Of a DNA stretch of 64,000 nucleotides, positions 1 through 9,406 are shown one piece after another. The position numbers and the translations under genes are program-made. Below the pieces are notes generated by a model. The model did not search any database, was not told the DNA's origin, and was given only the letters and a program-made list of their open reading frames with translations. The DNA lies in contig CBDFNQ010000025.1 of the NCBI GenBank assembly GCA_965250225.1, forward strand, positions 58,730 to 122,729, in the 5' to 3' direction. This stretch comes from CBDEUK01 sp965250225 (GTDB taxonomy: Bacteria > Pseudomonadota > Gammaproteobacteria > Eutrophobiales > Eutrophobiaceae). The first letter of the stretch is position 1, and each line of letters begins with the position of its first letter.

Positions 1-177
1 TATGACAGCAGAGGCCCTGGTACTGGACAAATGCTTTTTATATAAACTGTTGGCTATAAAACTGATTTGGCCTTCTTCTGCAGATGCAACTGTAGCAACA
101 CCATGTATTTTACAATCAGGATCACCATGTAGTTCCGCATTTATCTTTTCAGCAAGTTCACCCAGTAAATAAGACAT
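1..177 (-). CDS. lpxD: LpxD, UDP-3-O-acylglucosamine N-acyltransferase, 5' part only
   Basis: Only the first 59 codons are in the window; the gene runs off the left edge. It starts at ATG (MSYLLGELAEKI) and continues with a segment like the N-terminal uridine-binding domain of LpxD (GVATVASAEEGQISFI). LpxD adds the second acyl chain to UDP-GlcN in lipid A synthesis in the cytoplasm. The position directly after skp and bamA is the normal gammaproteobacterial order, which supports the call more than the short sequence alone. The catalytic left-handed beta-helix repeats are outside the window. Confidence 0.85.
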   Translation of the reverse strand, partial: MSYLLGELAEKINAELHGDPDCKIHGVATVASAEEGQISFIANSLYKKHLSSTRASAVI

Positions 178-205
178 TGCATAGGAACCTGTTTACCATC
201 CAATA

Positions 206-718
206 TTATCTGTTTTTGAGCTTCTCGATAACCAGTCCACTGATATCAACCTTTGGACTGGCGTATATGACACCTTCGCCTAAAATAAGATCAAAATTAT
301 TTTCTTTCGCAACTTCATTAATGGTTTCTACGATACTTTTCTGGATCTTTGCAAACTCTTCATTGCGACGGAAATTCAAATCTTCGCGGAACTCTTCCTG
401 CTCACGTCTAAGCTCTCGCTTATCAGCAACAAGGTCACGTTCGAGTTTTTTGCGCTCGGTTTCACTCATAATAGCACCATCTTTGGCTAGCTTATCTTCC
501 ATTTCTTTGAGCTTTTTTTGTTTAGCTACCAGTTTTCTGTCGACTGGAGCAAATTCCTTTTCAATTTTCTTTTTTGCTTCTGCTGCCTGGGGCGATTGTT
601 CCAGTATGCGTAATGCATTGACAGCAGCGACTTTTATTTCTTCTGCATAACTGACTACTGGCATGGAAATACACAGAGCCATTATGCAAGTAGTTAATAA
701 TTTGTATGTGTTTTTCAA
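206..718 (-). CDS. skp: Skp/OmpH periplasmic chaperone
   Basis: 170 aa. A signal peptide (residues 1-25, ending VVSYA) is followed by a highly charged coiled-coil region (about 40-125, rich in K/E/R) typical of the tentacle helices of Skp, which holds unfolded outer-membrane proteins as a trimer in the periplasm. Length matches the family (about 160 aa). The gene sits 24 bp after bamA and 28 bp before lpxD, so it is translated from the same transcript and delivers clients to the BAM complex encoded next to it. Confidence 0.93.
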   Translation of the reverse strand: MKNTYKLLTTCIMALCISMPVVSYAEEIKVAAVNALRILEQSPQAAEAKKKIEKEFAPVDRKLVAKQKKLKEMEDKLAKDGAIMSETERKKLERDLVADKRELRREQEEFREDLNFRRNEEFAKIQKSIVETINEVAKENNFDLILGEGVIYASPKVDISGLVIEKLKNR

Positions 719-742
719 GTTTCTACTCCGTCTAAAAAGAAC

Positions 743-3046
743 TTAAAATGAAGTTCCGAATGTAAATTGAAAAGGCTGTGTTTCGTCCCCAGACTTGTCA
801 CCGAATGGCTGAGCGATACTAACACTGACTAGACCAAAAGGTGAGACCCAAATTCCTGCAAGACCAGCCGAATAACGTAATTCTCCGACATCAAAATCTT
901 CGTTAGCACCAAAGACATTTCCTGCATCTATAAAGGTAGAGAAGCGCAAATTTTTCACGTCTTCCAGAAACGGAACGGGCAAAATAACTTCAGCACCAGT
1001 GAAAACCCGAAAATCACCACCCAATGGACGTCCCAGGGAATCCTTGGGGCCTAATGTGTTTTCTTCATAGCCACGAACTGATTTTGGACCGCCAGCATAA
1101 AAATTCTCAAAAAATGGTAAGCTGATAGTGTCACCATAACCATCACCATAACCAATATCGCCTTTGATTGAAAATATAAAATTTTCAACAATTTCCGTAA
1201 ACCATTGTGTTCGATATGCTATTTTATAAAATTGAAGTTCGTCACCAAATGATGGCAGTCCCACTTCCGCAGTAATACGATGAAGAATACCGCTATCTGG
1301 CAATATGGTCTTATTCCGCGTGTCGTAGCTAAAACTATTACTCCAACGAAGAATATTGAATTGATCGCCATTTGCAGTAATAAAATCACTGATTTCAGTC
1401 GCAGTCACTGTATCCACATCAATTTCAGTGCTTTCCAGACTCAGGCTGGTGAAAAAACGATTATATTCAGTAACAGGAATACCAAAACTGACACTCCCAC
1501 CGCCAACGGTCGAATTGAAACGGGTGATATTCGCGTTTGAGGCATCTGTTTGCCGATAAAAAGCAGAAAATCCACGACTGATACCATCGATTGTCCAATA
1601 GGGATTTTCATAGCCCAGAGAATATTCAGTATTTACCTCACTATTATTAAAGCCTATGTTGACACGTTTTCCACTACCCAGAAAGTTTTCCTGAGAAATC
1701 CTGGCAGATAGTATCAATCCCTGACTCTGTGAAAAACCAAGACCGGCGCTAAATTGCCCTCCCGGATTCTCCTCTACCATGAATTTCACATCAACCTGAT
1801 CCGTCGTGCCTGCAACAGCAGGCGTTTCAACATTGACGCCTTTAAAATACCCCAAACGTTGCAGACGCACCTTGCTTCGCTCGACTTTTGTTGTCGAAAT
1901 CCAGCCACCTTCCTGTTGGCGCATTTCTCGACGTAATACCTCATCTCTAGTGGTGTCATTACCAGAGAAATTAATCCGTCTAACATACACCCGTTTACCA
2001 GGGTCGATAAAGAATGATAATTTTACCGTGTTATTATCATTGTTAATCTCGGGCACGGCGTTCACATTAGCAAAGGCATAGCCTTCATTACCAATCACAT
2101 CAGAAATATTACTGGTACTTTTTGTGACAAATTGTCTTGAAAATAATTCACCTTGATGAATTTCCAGAACTTCAAAAAGATCCTCTTCCGGAACAATTAA
2201 TTCGCCAGAAAGTTTAACCTCAGACACAATGAACTGCTCACCTTCAGATATATTGACCGTGATATATATATCTTTTTTGTCTGGCGTAATAGACACCTGT
2301 GTTGAATTGATATTAAAATTAATATAGCCATTATCCAGGTAAAAAGAGCGCAAGGACTCCAGATCAGCAGACAACTTTGGTTTTGAATATTGATCGACCT
2401 TGGTGAAAAACGATATTAAGGTAGGCGTACTGAGTTTGAATTGCTTAAGCAACTTATCCTCATCAAAGGTTTTATTGCCAACAATATTAATTTGCTTGAT
2501 TCTGGCAGCAATACCTTCTGATATATCAATGTCGACAGAAACACGATTATTATCAAGCTCGGTCACTTTCGATTCAATGTGCACTGCGTATTTACCCAGT
2601 GAGAAATACTGCCGCCGCAGCTCACGTTCCAGAGTATCCAGTTGCGATTTATCAAAAACACGCCCTTCTGCAAAACCAATCTGGCGCAGTCCGTCGATCA
2701 ACTCATCGGTATCAATGTCTTCATTACCATTTAAGGCGATAGTACCAATTGACGGCCTTTCCTCAACAAAAACGATCAGGACATTGCCTTCTCGTTCTAG
2801 ATAAATATCCTCAAACAGCCCTGTTTTAAACAGACTACGTACTGCTTCACCCGAACGCTGATCATTAAACTCATCACCCACCTTCATGGGCAGGTAGTTA
2901 AAGACGGTGCCAGGCGTTAGTCGTTGCAAACCTTCTACCCTTATGTCATCAATAATGAAACTATCAACAGCATAAACCGTGTGAACAGCCGAAATGAAAA
3001 CAATAGAAACGTAAAGCAAAACCTTAGATAATTTACATATCTTCAT
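743..3046 (-). CDS. bamA: BamA, outer-membrane protein assembly factor
   Basis: 767 aa from the chosen ATG. The frame is open upstream to a TTG at 3076 that overlaps rseP, but the ATG at 3046 gives a normal signal peptide (MKICKLSKVLLYVSIVF..., ending near VYA), so I prefer it. Five POTRA domains occupy roughly residues 30-420, followed by a 16-strand barrel with the conserved VRGYE motif (the VRGF/Y lid-lock motif of Omp85 proteins) and a terminal aromatic signature ending in GTSF. BamA inserts beta-barrel proteins into the outer membrane. It lies between rseP and skp as usual. Confidence 0.96.
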   Translation of the reverse strand: MKICKLSKVLLYVSIVFISAVHTVYAVDSFIIDDIRVEGLQRLTPGTVFNYLPMKVGDEFNDQRSGEAVRSLFKTGLFEDIYLEREGNVLIVFVEERPSIGTIALNGNEDIDTDELIDGLRQIGFAEGRVFDKSQLDTLERELRRQYFSLGKYAVHIESKVTELDNNRVSVDIDISEGIAARIKQINIVGNKTFDEDKLLKQFKLSTPTLISFFTKVDQYSKPKLSADLESLRSFYLDNGYINFNINSTQVSITPDKKDIYITVNISEGEQFIVSEVKLSGELIVPEEDLFEVLEIHQGELFSRQFVTKSTSNISDVIGNEGYAFANVNAVPEINNDNNTVKLSFFIDPGKRVYVRRINFSGNDTTRDEVLRREMRQQEGGWISTTKVERSKVRLQRLGYFKGVNVETPAVAGTTDQVDVKFMVEENPGGQFSAGLGFSQSQGLILSARISQENFLGSGKRVNIGFNNSEVNTEYSLGYENPYWTIDGISRGFSAFYRQTDASNANITRFNSTVGGGSVSFGIPVTEYNRFFTSLSLESTEIDVDTVTATEISDFITANGDQFNILRWSNSFSYDTRNKTILPDSGILHRITAEVGLPSFGDELQFYKIAYRTQWFTEIVENFIFSIKGDIGYGDGYGDTISLPFFENFYAGGPKSVRGYEENTLGPKDSLGRPLGGDFRVFTGAEVILPVPFLEDVKNLRFSTFIDAGNVFGANEDFDVGELRYSAGLAGIWVSPFGLVSVSIAQPFGDKSGDETQPFQFTFGTSF

Positions 3047-3068
3047 AAATTTTATAGTTATTTTAATT

Positions 3069-4439
3069 TTATCCAATCAAGCGCATAATATCGTTATAGA
3101 ATACCAGGCTCATCAGCCCGAGCAAAAGCGCCAATCCAAATTGCTGTCCCAGTACTTGAGTAGACTCAGATACCGGTTCCCCCAAAATAAGTTCTATAAG
3201 GTAATACATTAAGTGTCCGCCATCCAGTAGTGGAATAGGAAAAAGATTCAATAATCCCAGACTCACGCTGACAATGGCCAGAAAACTAATGTATGCAGCC
3301 AATCCTGCTGCTGCAGTATATCCCGCATACTGAGCAATGCTAATAGGGCCACTGAGATTTTTCACTGAAGCCTGGCCTGTGATCATCTTGCCCAACACAC
3401 GAAGTGACAGTGCTGAAACGTCCCACACCTTTATCAGCGCTTTAATGAACGACTCACCCACAGCATACGACTCAGTTGCTTTGCGTGATTCATCAATTTC
3501 AAGCTGTTGCGGGATGTCACCGATCACACCGACCCTTGGAATTCCATCGCCATCTTCTTCATTGATTTCAGCCTTAACCATGACCCTGTGCTGTTCGCCT
3601 GCACGTGCCACAATAACGGCAACCGATTTTTCTGGATGTGCCTTTAGGTAATCTGCCCATTCATCCCAGTAGTGAATAACCTTACCATCCACACTTAAAA
3701 TTTCATCACCTGCCAACAGGCCGGCTTTCTCAGCAGGTCTTCCAGCCATCACTTCTTTGATCTTCGCTGGCACTCGGATCCTTTCTGGCCCAATCCCAAG
3801 TACCTTCATAAGTTTGCCACCAGCAATATCATCTATAGAGATATCACTGACATCGAGAACAATCTGTTTTTCGAACAGGGAATCATCTCGCACTAATAAT
3901 TGAATGCTATCAGTTTGAATAATTTTGCTCACTGAACGATCCATGACACTGGCCCAGGTTCGTGTCCGAACATCACTCACCTCGAGTATTTCCTGGCCAG
4001 ATTGCAATCCGGCCTGTTCAGCCAATGAACCCACTTCAACCGAGCCAATAACCGGTTTATACCCCGTAACACCAATCATAAAGACTAACCAGAAGGCAAT
4101 GACAGCAAAAATATAATTAAAAAAGGGACCAGCAAATACGATAGCAAAACGTTGTCCGAGAGGTTTGCGATTAAACGCGCGTGGCAAGTCTCCTTCAGCG
4201 ACAGAGCCTTCTCGCTCATCAAGCATTTTCACATAACCGCCAAGTGGGATGCTGGCGATGACAAATTCTATTTTATCTTCACCAAACACACGCTTGTAGA
4301 GTGGTTTACCAAAACCCACTGAAAAGCGCAGGATTTTCACATCACAACGTCGGGCAACCCAGAAATGACCAAATTCATGAAAGGTGATCAATAATCCCAG
4401 GGCAAAGATGAATGCCAGAATGTGCTGCAGGATCTCCAT
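3069..4439 (-). CDS. rseP: RseP site-2 intramembrane zinc metalloprotease
   Basis: 456 aa. The HEFGH zinc-binding motif is in the first membrane segment (about residues 21-25), two PDZ domains lie in the middle (about 120-310), and LLDGGH, the third-ligand motif, is in the C-terminal membrane segment. RseP cleaves anti-sigma factor RseA and remnant signal peptides in the inner membrane. Its start overlaps the dxr stop by one base (TAATG-like junction at 4439), so translation is coupled. Length is normal. Confidence 0.96.
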   Translation of the reverse strand: MEILQHILAFIFALGLLITFHEFGHFWVARRCDVKILRFSVGFGKPLYKRVFGEDKIEFVIASIPLGGYVKMLDEREGSVAEGDLPRAFNRKPLGQRFAIVFAGPFFNYIFAVIAFWLVFMIGVTGYKPVIGSVEVGSLAEQAGLQSGQEILEVSDVRTRTWASVMDRSVSKIIQTDSIQLLVRDDSLFEKQIVLDVSDISIDDIAGGKLMKVLGIGPERIRVPAKIKEVMAGRPAEKAGLLAGDEILSVDGKVIHYWDEWADYLKAHPEKSVAVIVARAGEQHRVMVKAEINEEDGDGIPRVGVIGDIPQQLEIDESRKATESYAVGESFIKALIKVWDVSALSLRVLGKMITGQASVKNLSGPISIAQYAGYTAAAGLAAYISFLAIVSVSLGLLNLFPIPLLDGGHLMYYLIELILGEPVSESTQVLGQQFGLALLLGLMSLVFYNDIMRLIG

Positions 4440-5620
4440 CAGTTAGCTAACTCCCTGGCCAGGCCCTGTGCAAACTCACGCGTCTTGTGATCGGCGTCAA
4501 GTACGGTTTCCAGGCTGTCAGTTTCTTGTCTCGTCACATTTTCCAATGTAGTCTCCACCACTTTTGCAATATCAGTAAAACGTATTTTGTTTCCTAAAAA
4601 CTCGGCAACAGCAATCTCATTTGCTGCATTCAAAATCGCCGTGCTGGTGCCACCTGCCTGCATCGCTTCAGAAGCAAGTCTCAAACAGGGAAATCGATTG
4701 ATATCGGGCACTTCGAAGTTTAATTGTGCGACCTCAAACATATTCAATCGTTCCACTCCTGCATCAATCCGTTCAGGCCAGGCCATTGCGTGGGCGATAG
4801 GTGTGCGCATATCCGGATTTCCCAGCTGCGCCAGAACTGAGCCATCAACATACTGCACCATGGAATGAATCACGCTCTGTGGATGGAGGACAACAGTTAT
4901 AAACTCTGGTGTTGTATCAAACAACCAACAGGCTTCAATCACCTCAAGACCTTTATTCATCATCGTTGCCGAATCGACTGATATCTTGCGCCCCATATCC
5001 CAATTGGGATGTGCACAGGCCTGATCGGGGGTAACTGAAGCCAGCTCATCAAGTGATTTTGTGCGAAACGGGCCACCTGAGGCGGTTAATAATATTTGTC
5101 TGACCCCGATTATTTGCAGGCCATCACGATAGTTAAGTGGCATACACTGGAATATCGCATTATGTTCACTATCGATAGGTAATAATTCAGCACCGGAGTC
5201 TTTCACAGTATCAATGAACAATTGACCAGACATGACCAGAGATTCTTTATTCGCAAGCAATACGCGTTTACCGGCTTTTGCGGCAGCAAGTGTGGGTAAT
5301 AAACCGGCAGCACCGACGATCGCCGCCATTACATAGTCGACTTCATCCAGAGCTGCTACATGCTCAAGGCCAGACTGGCCGGCCAGCACCTCTACCTCTG
5401 AATTCTCATTACCAAGTGAACTTGCCAAGTTTTGGGCCGCATCTTCATCAGCCATAACTGCATATTTTGGCGAATATTTGAGACATTGTTGCTTGAGTAT
5501 TTCAACATTTTGATTGGCCGTGATAGCAATTAGTTGAAATTGTTCAGCGTTGCGTTCGATAACATCCAGTGTACTCAGCCCGATACTACCTGTTGATCCC
5601 AGAATGGAGACACCTATCAC
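4439..5620 (-). CDS. dxr: 1-deoxy-D-xylulose 5-phosphate reductoisomerase
   Basis: 393 aa. The N-terminal NADPH-binding motif GSTGSIGLSTLDV, the SEHNAIFQ metal/substrate motif and the ATMMNKGLEVIEA helix are all present. Dxr makes 2-C-methyl-D-erythritol 4-phosphate in the MEP isoprenoid pathway. The start codon is GTG and overlaps the cdsA stop (GTGA, 4 bp). Isoprenoids from this step feed the undecaprenyl diphosphate synthase encoded two genes upstream in the operon. Confidence 0.97.
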   Translation of the reverse strand: MIGVSILGSTGSIGLSTLDVIERNAEQFQLIAITANQNVEILKQQCLKYSPKYAVMADEDAAQNLASSLGNENSEVEVLAGQSGLEHVAALDEVDYVMAAIVGAAGLLPTLAAAKAGKRVLLANKESLVMSGQLFIDTVKDSGAELLPIDSEHNAIFQCMPLNYRDGLQIIGVRQILLTASGGPFRTKSLDELASVTPDQACAHPNWDMGRKISVDSATMMNKGLEVIEACWLFDTTPEFITVVLHPQSVIHSMVQYVDGSVLAQLGNPDMRTPIAHAMAWPERIDAGVERLNMFEVAQLNFEVPDINRFPCLRLASEAMQAGGTSTAILNAANEIAVAEFLGNKIRFTDIAKVVETTLENVTRQETDSLETVLDADHKTREFAQGLARELAN

Positions 5621-6441
5621 GAGATTTCACCCAGCCATAATAATCCCATGAAAAAAATTGGTGAAGCTGCAGTTAAACTATCAATTCGATCCATTATTCC
5701 CCCGTGTCCTGGCAACAAGGTACCGCTGTCTTTTATATTAGCAGTGCGTTTAACCAGGCTTTCAAACAAATCACCCATAATTGAACAGATAACAATAATA
5801 ATACTCAGGACAGAAAAAGATAGAATTCTATATGCATCCATTTCCTGCCAAATAGCGTATCCAAAACCAACCAACAATGATGCGACGATTGCAGCAATAG
5901 CGCCCTCCCAGCTTTTTCCAGGACTAACACGATTAGCCAATCGATTTTTACCCCAGCGACGACCGGCAAAATACGCTGCACTATCGGCAACCCAGATTAA
6001 AACAAACAAAAATAATATCAGTCTGAGTCCTTTACCTTGCAGGGAATGCAACATGATGACACTCAACCAGGCCGGGATCATGACCAGAACACCCATAAAA
6101 GCTCTGATGAAAGGCTGCCTGGGCAAAGAAGAAAAACCCTTCTGATAAGCAATGATGCATGCAAAACCGAATAACCAACAAACCACACTCAACAGAACAA
6201 TCTGCTGTTTCAAAGCAACATCTGCATAGCGATAAAGGAAACCACAAAGACAGGCGATCAGAGCAGCATAAACAATACGTGTAGCAGGATTTTTATAACC
6301 AGATAATTTTGCCCATTCCCAGGCACCAAGAGCAATAACAACAGTCATAAACATAGCGAAATACAACGTCGGTAGCTTTAATACGGCCAGAACAAGAATC
6401 AGGCTCATGACTAACGCTGTCAACACACGTTGTTTAAGCAT
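5617..6441 (-). CDS. cdsA: CdsA phosphatidate cytidylyltransferase
   Basis: 274 aa. It is a polytopic inner-membrane protein with many hydrophobic segments and the C-terminal CTP-transferase signature (VKRTANIKDSGTLLPGHGG followed by MDRIDS). It converts phosphatidate and CTP to CDP-diacylglycerol. A GTG at 6450 is also in frame, but the ATG at 6441 has a GAGGG ribosome-binding site about eight bases upstream. It overlaps uppS at its start and dxr at its stop. Confidence 0.95.
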   Translation of the reverse strand: MLKQRVLTALVMSLILVLAVLKLPTLYFAMFMTVVIALGAWEWAKLSGYKNPATRIVYAALIACLCGFLYRYADVALKQQIVLLSVVCWLFGFACIIAYQKGFSSLPRQPFIRAFMGVLVMIPAWLSVIMLHSLQGKGLRLILFLFVLIWVADSAAYFAGRRWGKNRLANRVSPGKSWEGAIAAIVASLLVGFGYAIWQEMDAYRILSFSVLSIIIVICSIMGDLFESLVKRTANIKDSGTLLPGHGGIMDRIDSLTAASPIFFMGLLWLGEIS

Positions 6442-7201
6442 CTTTTGCACCCTCTAATTGTTCACTGATACGACCATATCGCCTTTCTCTGCTTCTATAC
6501 CAGTCAAGTGCCTGTTCAAATTCAGCTCGTTTAAAATCCGGCCATAAACAATCGGTAAAATACAACTCGGTATAGGCGAGTTGCCACAACAAATAATTAC
6601 TGATCCTTCTTTCACCACCGGTACGAATAAATAAATCCGGCTCAGGTAGGTCCCTTAATTCAACACAGGCAGAGATACTGTTTTCAGTGATGTCATCAAT
6701 CTGGAGTTCACCAGCCTGTACCTGCTCAACGATCTGAGTCACGGCGTGTTTGATATCCCATCGACCGCCATAATTTGCAGCGATGTTAAATTGCAAACCG
6801 CTGTTCTTTTCTGTTAATTGTTCTGAATCCTGGATGTAACGCTGTAATTTTTCAGCAAATTGATTTTTATTGCCGATGAAACGCAAGCGGACATTGTTGC
6901 TGTGAAGGTTATTAATTTCCTGCTTCAGAGAGGACATAAACAATTCCATCAATAAACTGACTTCCTGTTTTGGTCTCTGCCAGTTTTCACTGCTGAATGC
7001 ATAGACCGTCAAGGCCTTGATGTGTTGATTTGATGCGTACTCAACGATCTTGCGTAGTGCCTTTACGCCGGAACGGTGACCGGCAATCCTTGGCATACCC
7101 CGTTGTTTAGCCCAACGTCCGTTCCCATCCATAATAATAGCAATATGTTCTGGCAGGTGATTGCCTCTATGCGTGGATTCCTTGGCGGTATCACAGAACA
7201 T
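6434..7201 (-). CDS. uppS: Undecaprenyl diphosphate synthase (UppS/IspU)
   Basis: 255 aa from the ATG; a TTG three codons earlier (7210) is the alternative start. The catalytic motif IIMDGNGRWAKQRG, the substrate motif GHRSGVKAL, the SSENWQRP segment and the C-terminal RTGGERRISNYLLWQ box of cis-prenyltransferases are all visible. The enzyme builds the C55 lipid carrier for peptidoglycan and O-antigen. It lies 15 bp after frr. Confidence 0.97.
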   Translation of the reverse strand: MFCDTAKESTHRGNHLPEHIAIIMDGNGRWAKQRGMPRIAGHRSGVKALRKIVEYASNQHIKALTVYAFSSENWQRPKQEVSLLMELFMSSLKQEINNLHSNNVRLRFIGNKNQFAEKLQRYIQDSEQLTEKNSGLQFNIAANYGGRWDIKHAVTQIVEQVQAGELQIDDITENSISACVELRDLPEPDLFIRTGGERRISNYLLWQLAYTELYFTDCLWPDFKRAEFEQALDWYRSRERRYGRISEQLEGAKDA

Positions 7202-7216
7202 ATCTGACAAGCTGGA

Positions 7217-7774
7217 TCAAATCTCCATTACTTCCTTTTCTTTTTCCGTCAGGACTTTTTCCACTTTTTCGATCCGTGTATCAGTAACTTTTTGTATACG
7301 TTCTTCCGCACGTCTATCATCGTCCTCTGAAATTTCTTTTTCTTTGAGTAATTCTTTGAATGAATGATTGGCATCACGACGAATGTTACGTATCGCTATT
7401 CGACATTTTTCGCCCTCAGCACGAACAATCTTGGCCAGTTCCTTACGCCGTTCCTCGGTCAATGGAGGTAATGGAATACGCATAACCTCACCGGCTGTCA
7501 CTGGATTCAGTCCAAGACCGGAATTTAATATCGCCTTTTCAATATCCGGAATCGATGATTTATCCCAGGCTGTAACTGTTAAGGTACGAGCGTCCATCAC
7601 ACTAATGTTCGCTGTTTGAGTTAATGGTACATTACTACCGTAGTAACTCACGGTGATGTGATCAAGCAGACTGGGGTGGGCACGACCGGTACGTATCTTG
7701 ACCATCTCTTGTTTGAGAGCCTCGATACTTTTACCCATTCTCTGATCAGCGTCTTTAATCAATTCGTCGATCAT
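7217..7774 (-). CDS. frr: Ribosome recycling factor
   Basis: 185 aa, exactly the family length. It shows the RRF pattern: KIRTGRAHPSLLDHITVSYYG near the N-terminus, then IPLPPLTEERRKEL and NIRRDANHSFKEL in the three-helix bundle. It splits post-termination ribosomes together with EF-G. The start ATG has a strong GGGAGGT ribosome-binding site. It lies 17 bp after pyrH. Confidence 0.97.
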   Translation of the reverse strand: MIDELIKDADQRMGKSIEALKQEMVKIRTGRAHPSLLDHITVSYYGSNVPLTQTANISVMDARTLTVTAWDKSSIPDIEKAILNSGLGLNPVTAGEVMRIPLPPLTEERRKELAKIVRAEGEKCRIAIRNIRRDANHSFKELLKEKEISEDDDRRAEERIQKVTDTRIEKVEKVLTEKEKEVMEI

Positions 7775-7791
7775 TTAACCTCCCATCGTTG

Positions 7792-8523
7792 TTATTTATT
7801 ACTGACCAATGTCCCTTCATCGTGTCCTTGAGCTGCCCTGGACAAGGCGCCCGGTTTAGTCATATCCAATACACGTAACGGCATGTTATTTTCCCGACAT
7901 AACACCACTGCTGTCGCATCCATGACCTCAAGTTTACGATCCAGAACGTCATCATAACTTAAAAAATCATATCGTTTAGCTTCTTTGTCTTTTACGGGAT
8001 CAGCCGAATAGATTCCATCGACCTTAGTTGCCTTAATCATCAAATCCGCATTGATTTCAATTGCCCGTAGACTGGCTGCAGAATCAGTTGTAAAAAAAGG
8101 ATTTCCGGTGCCTGCTGCAAACACCACGATACGTCCTTTTTCGACATGTCTGACCGCACGTCGACGTATGTATTCCTCGCATACTTCATTAATTTTGATG
8201 GCGGACATTACTCTGGCATACATGCCAGTTCGTTCCAGGGCATCTTGCAGGGCAAGAGCATTAATCACCGTGGCCATCATGCCCATATGGTCAGCAGTAA
8301 CACGGTCAATTCCCGCTGCAGCAAGACCTGCACCACGAAAAATATTGCCGCCACCTATGACGATTGCCACTTCTACATTGGCTTTACGAAGTTCGGAAAC
8401 TTCAGTTGCCATACGGTTGATAACTTCAGGATCAATACCATAATCCTGTTCGCCCATCAGTGCCTCTCCACTGAGCTTGAGCAGAATCCGTTTGTACCGC
8501 ACAGATTCAGTTTTATCAGACAA
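7792..8523 (-). CDS. pyrH: Uridylate kinase
   Basis: 243 aa. Bacterial UMP kinase of the amino-acid kinase fold, with KLSGEALMG (phosphate loop), GGGNIFRGAGL and ATGNPFFTTDSAA-like substrate loops (here AAGTGNPFFTTDSAA). It phosphorylates UMP to UDP. The start codon appears to be TTG (TTGTCTGATAAAACT), four bases after the tsf stop; no ATG is available before the conserved core. Confidence 0.96.
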   Translation of the reverse strand: MSDKTESVRYKRILLKLSGEALMGEQDYGIDPEVINRMATEVSELRKANVEVAIVIGGGNIFRGAGLAAAGIDRVTADHMGMMATVINALALQDALERTGMYARVMSAIKINEVCEEYIRRRAVRHVEKGRIVVFAAGTGNPFFTTDSAASLRAIEINADLMIKATKVDGIYSADPVKDKEAKRYDFLSYDDVLDRKLEVMDATAVVLCRENNMPLRVLDMTKPGALSRAAQGHDEGTLVSNK

Positions 8524-8527
8524 GACG

Positions 8528-9403
8528 TTATTCGCCTTTTGCCTGAGCCATCACTTCCTCAGCGAAATTATCGACTTTTTTCTCCATACCTTCGCCGACC
8601 TGATAGCGGAAAAAACGATTGATAGTTGCGCCGGAGGCTTTGAGTAATTGTCCGATATTTTGATCCGGGTCTTTTACGAACGGTTGATCCAGCAATGAAA
8701 TTTCTTTTTTGAATTTGTTTAGCTTGCCACCTACCATTTTTTCGATGATGTCTGCAGGTTTGCCACTTTCAGCGGCTTGAGCAATAAATATTTCCTTCTC
8801 TTTATTCAGCAATTCCAGAGAAATTTCATCGGAGTTAATACAGACTGGAGGTATAGGTGTTCCAGCGATATGCATGGCAATGTCTTTGGCTAATGCCTCA
8901 CCACCACCGTTGATATCGACCAATACTCCAATACGACTGCCATGACTGTAGCTGCCAAACTGACCATCGGTTTCAGCGACGATAAAACGACGGACATTGA
9001 GATTCTCACCAATCTTTTGTATCAATTGCTGACGGGCTTCTTCTATTGGTTGACCATCGATCGTCAATGCCATTAATGCTTCTACATCGTTGGGGTTTTG
9101 ATCCATAACACTCTTTGTAACGGCACCGACAAAACTCTGAAAATTTTCATCTTTAGCGACAAAGTCGGTTTCACAATTCACTTCGACCATCACCGCTGTA
9201 CCAGCGTTTTGCTGGATGCTAATGACACCTTCAGCTGCAAGTCGGCTGGATTTTTTCTCCGCCTTGGCAACACCAGATTTACGCATTTCTTCAATCGCAA
9301 GTTCCATATTTCCATCGGCATCTTGCAATGCTTTTTTACAATCCATCATACCGGCACCGGTACGCTCGCGTAATTCTTTTACCATGCTTGCGCTAATTGC
9401 CAT
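8528..9403 (-). CDS. tsf: Elongation factor Ts
   Basis: 291 aa. The N-terminal UBA-like region (KELRERTGAGMMDCKKAL) is followed by the EF-Tu-contacting motif CETDFVAKDENF. It exchanges GDP for GTP on EF-Tu. It lies three bases after rpsB, the universal bacterial pairing. Length is normal (E. coli 283 aa). Confidence 0.98.
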   Translation of the reverse strand: MAISASMVKELRERTGAGMMDCKKALQDADGNMELAIEEMRKSGVAKAEKKSSRLAAEGVISIQQNAGTAVMVEVNCETDFVAKDENFQSFVGAVTKSVMDQNPNDVEALMALTIDGQPIEEARQQLIQKIGENLNVRRFIVAETDGQFGSYSHGSRIGVLVDINGGGEALAKDIAMHIAGTPIPPVCINSDEISLELLNKEKEIFIAQAAESGKPADIIEKMVGGKLNKFKKEISLLDQPFVKDPDQNIGQLLKASGATINRFFRYQVGEGMEKKVDNFAEEVMAQAKGE

Positions 9404-9406
9404 GAC

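Noticed and set aside
743..3076. TTG start for bamA at 3076
   Set aside because: It would place ten residues before the normal signal peptide and overlaps rseP; the ATG at 3046 is the natural start.
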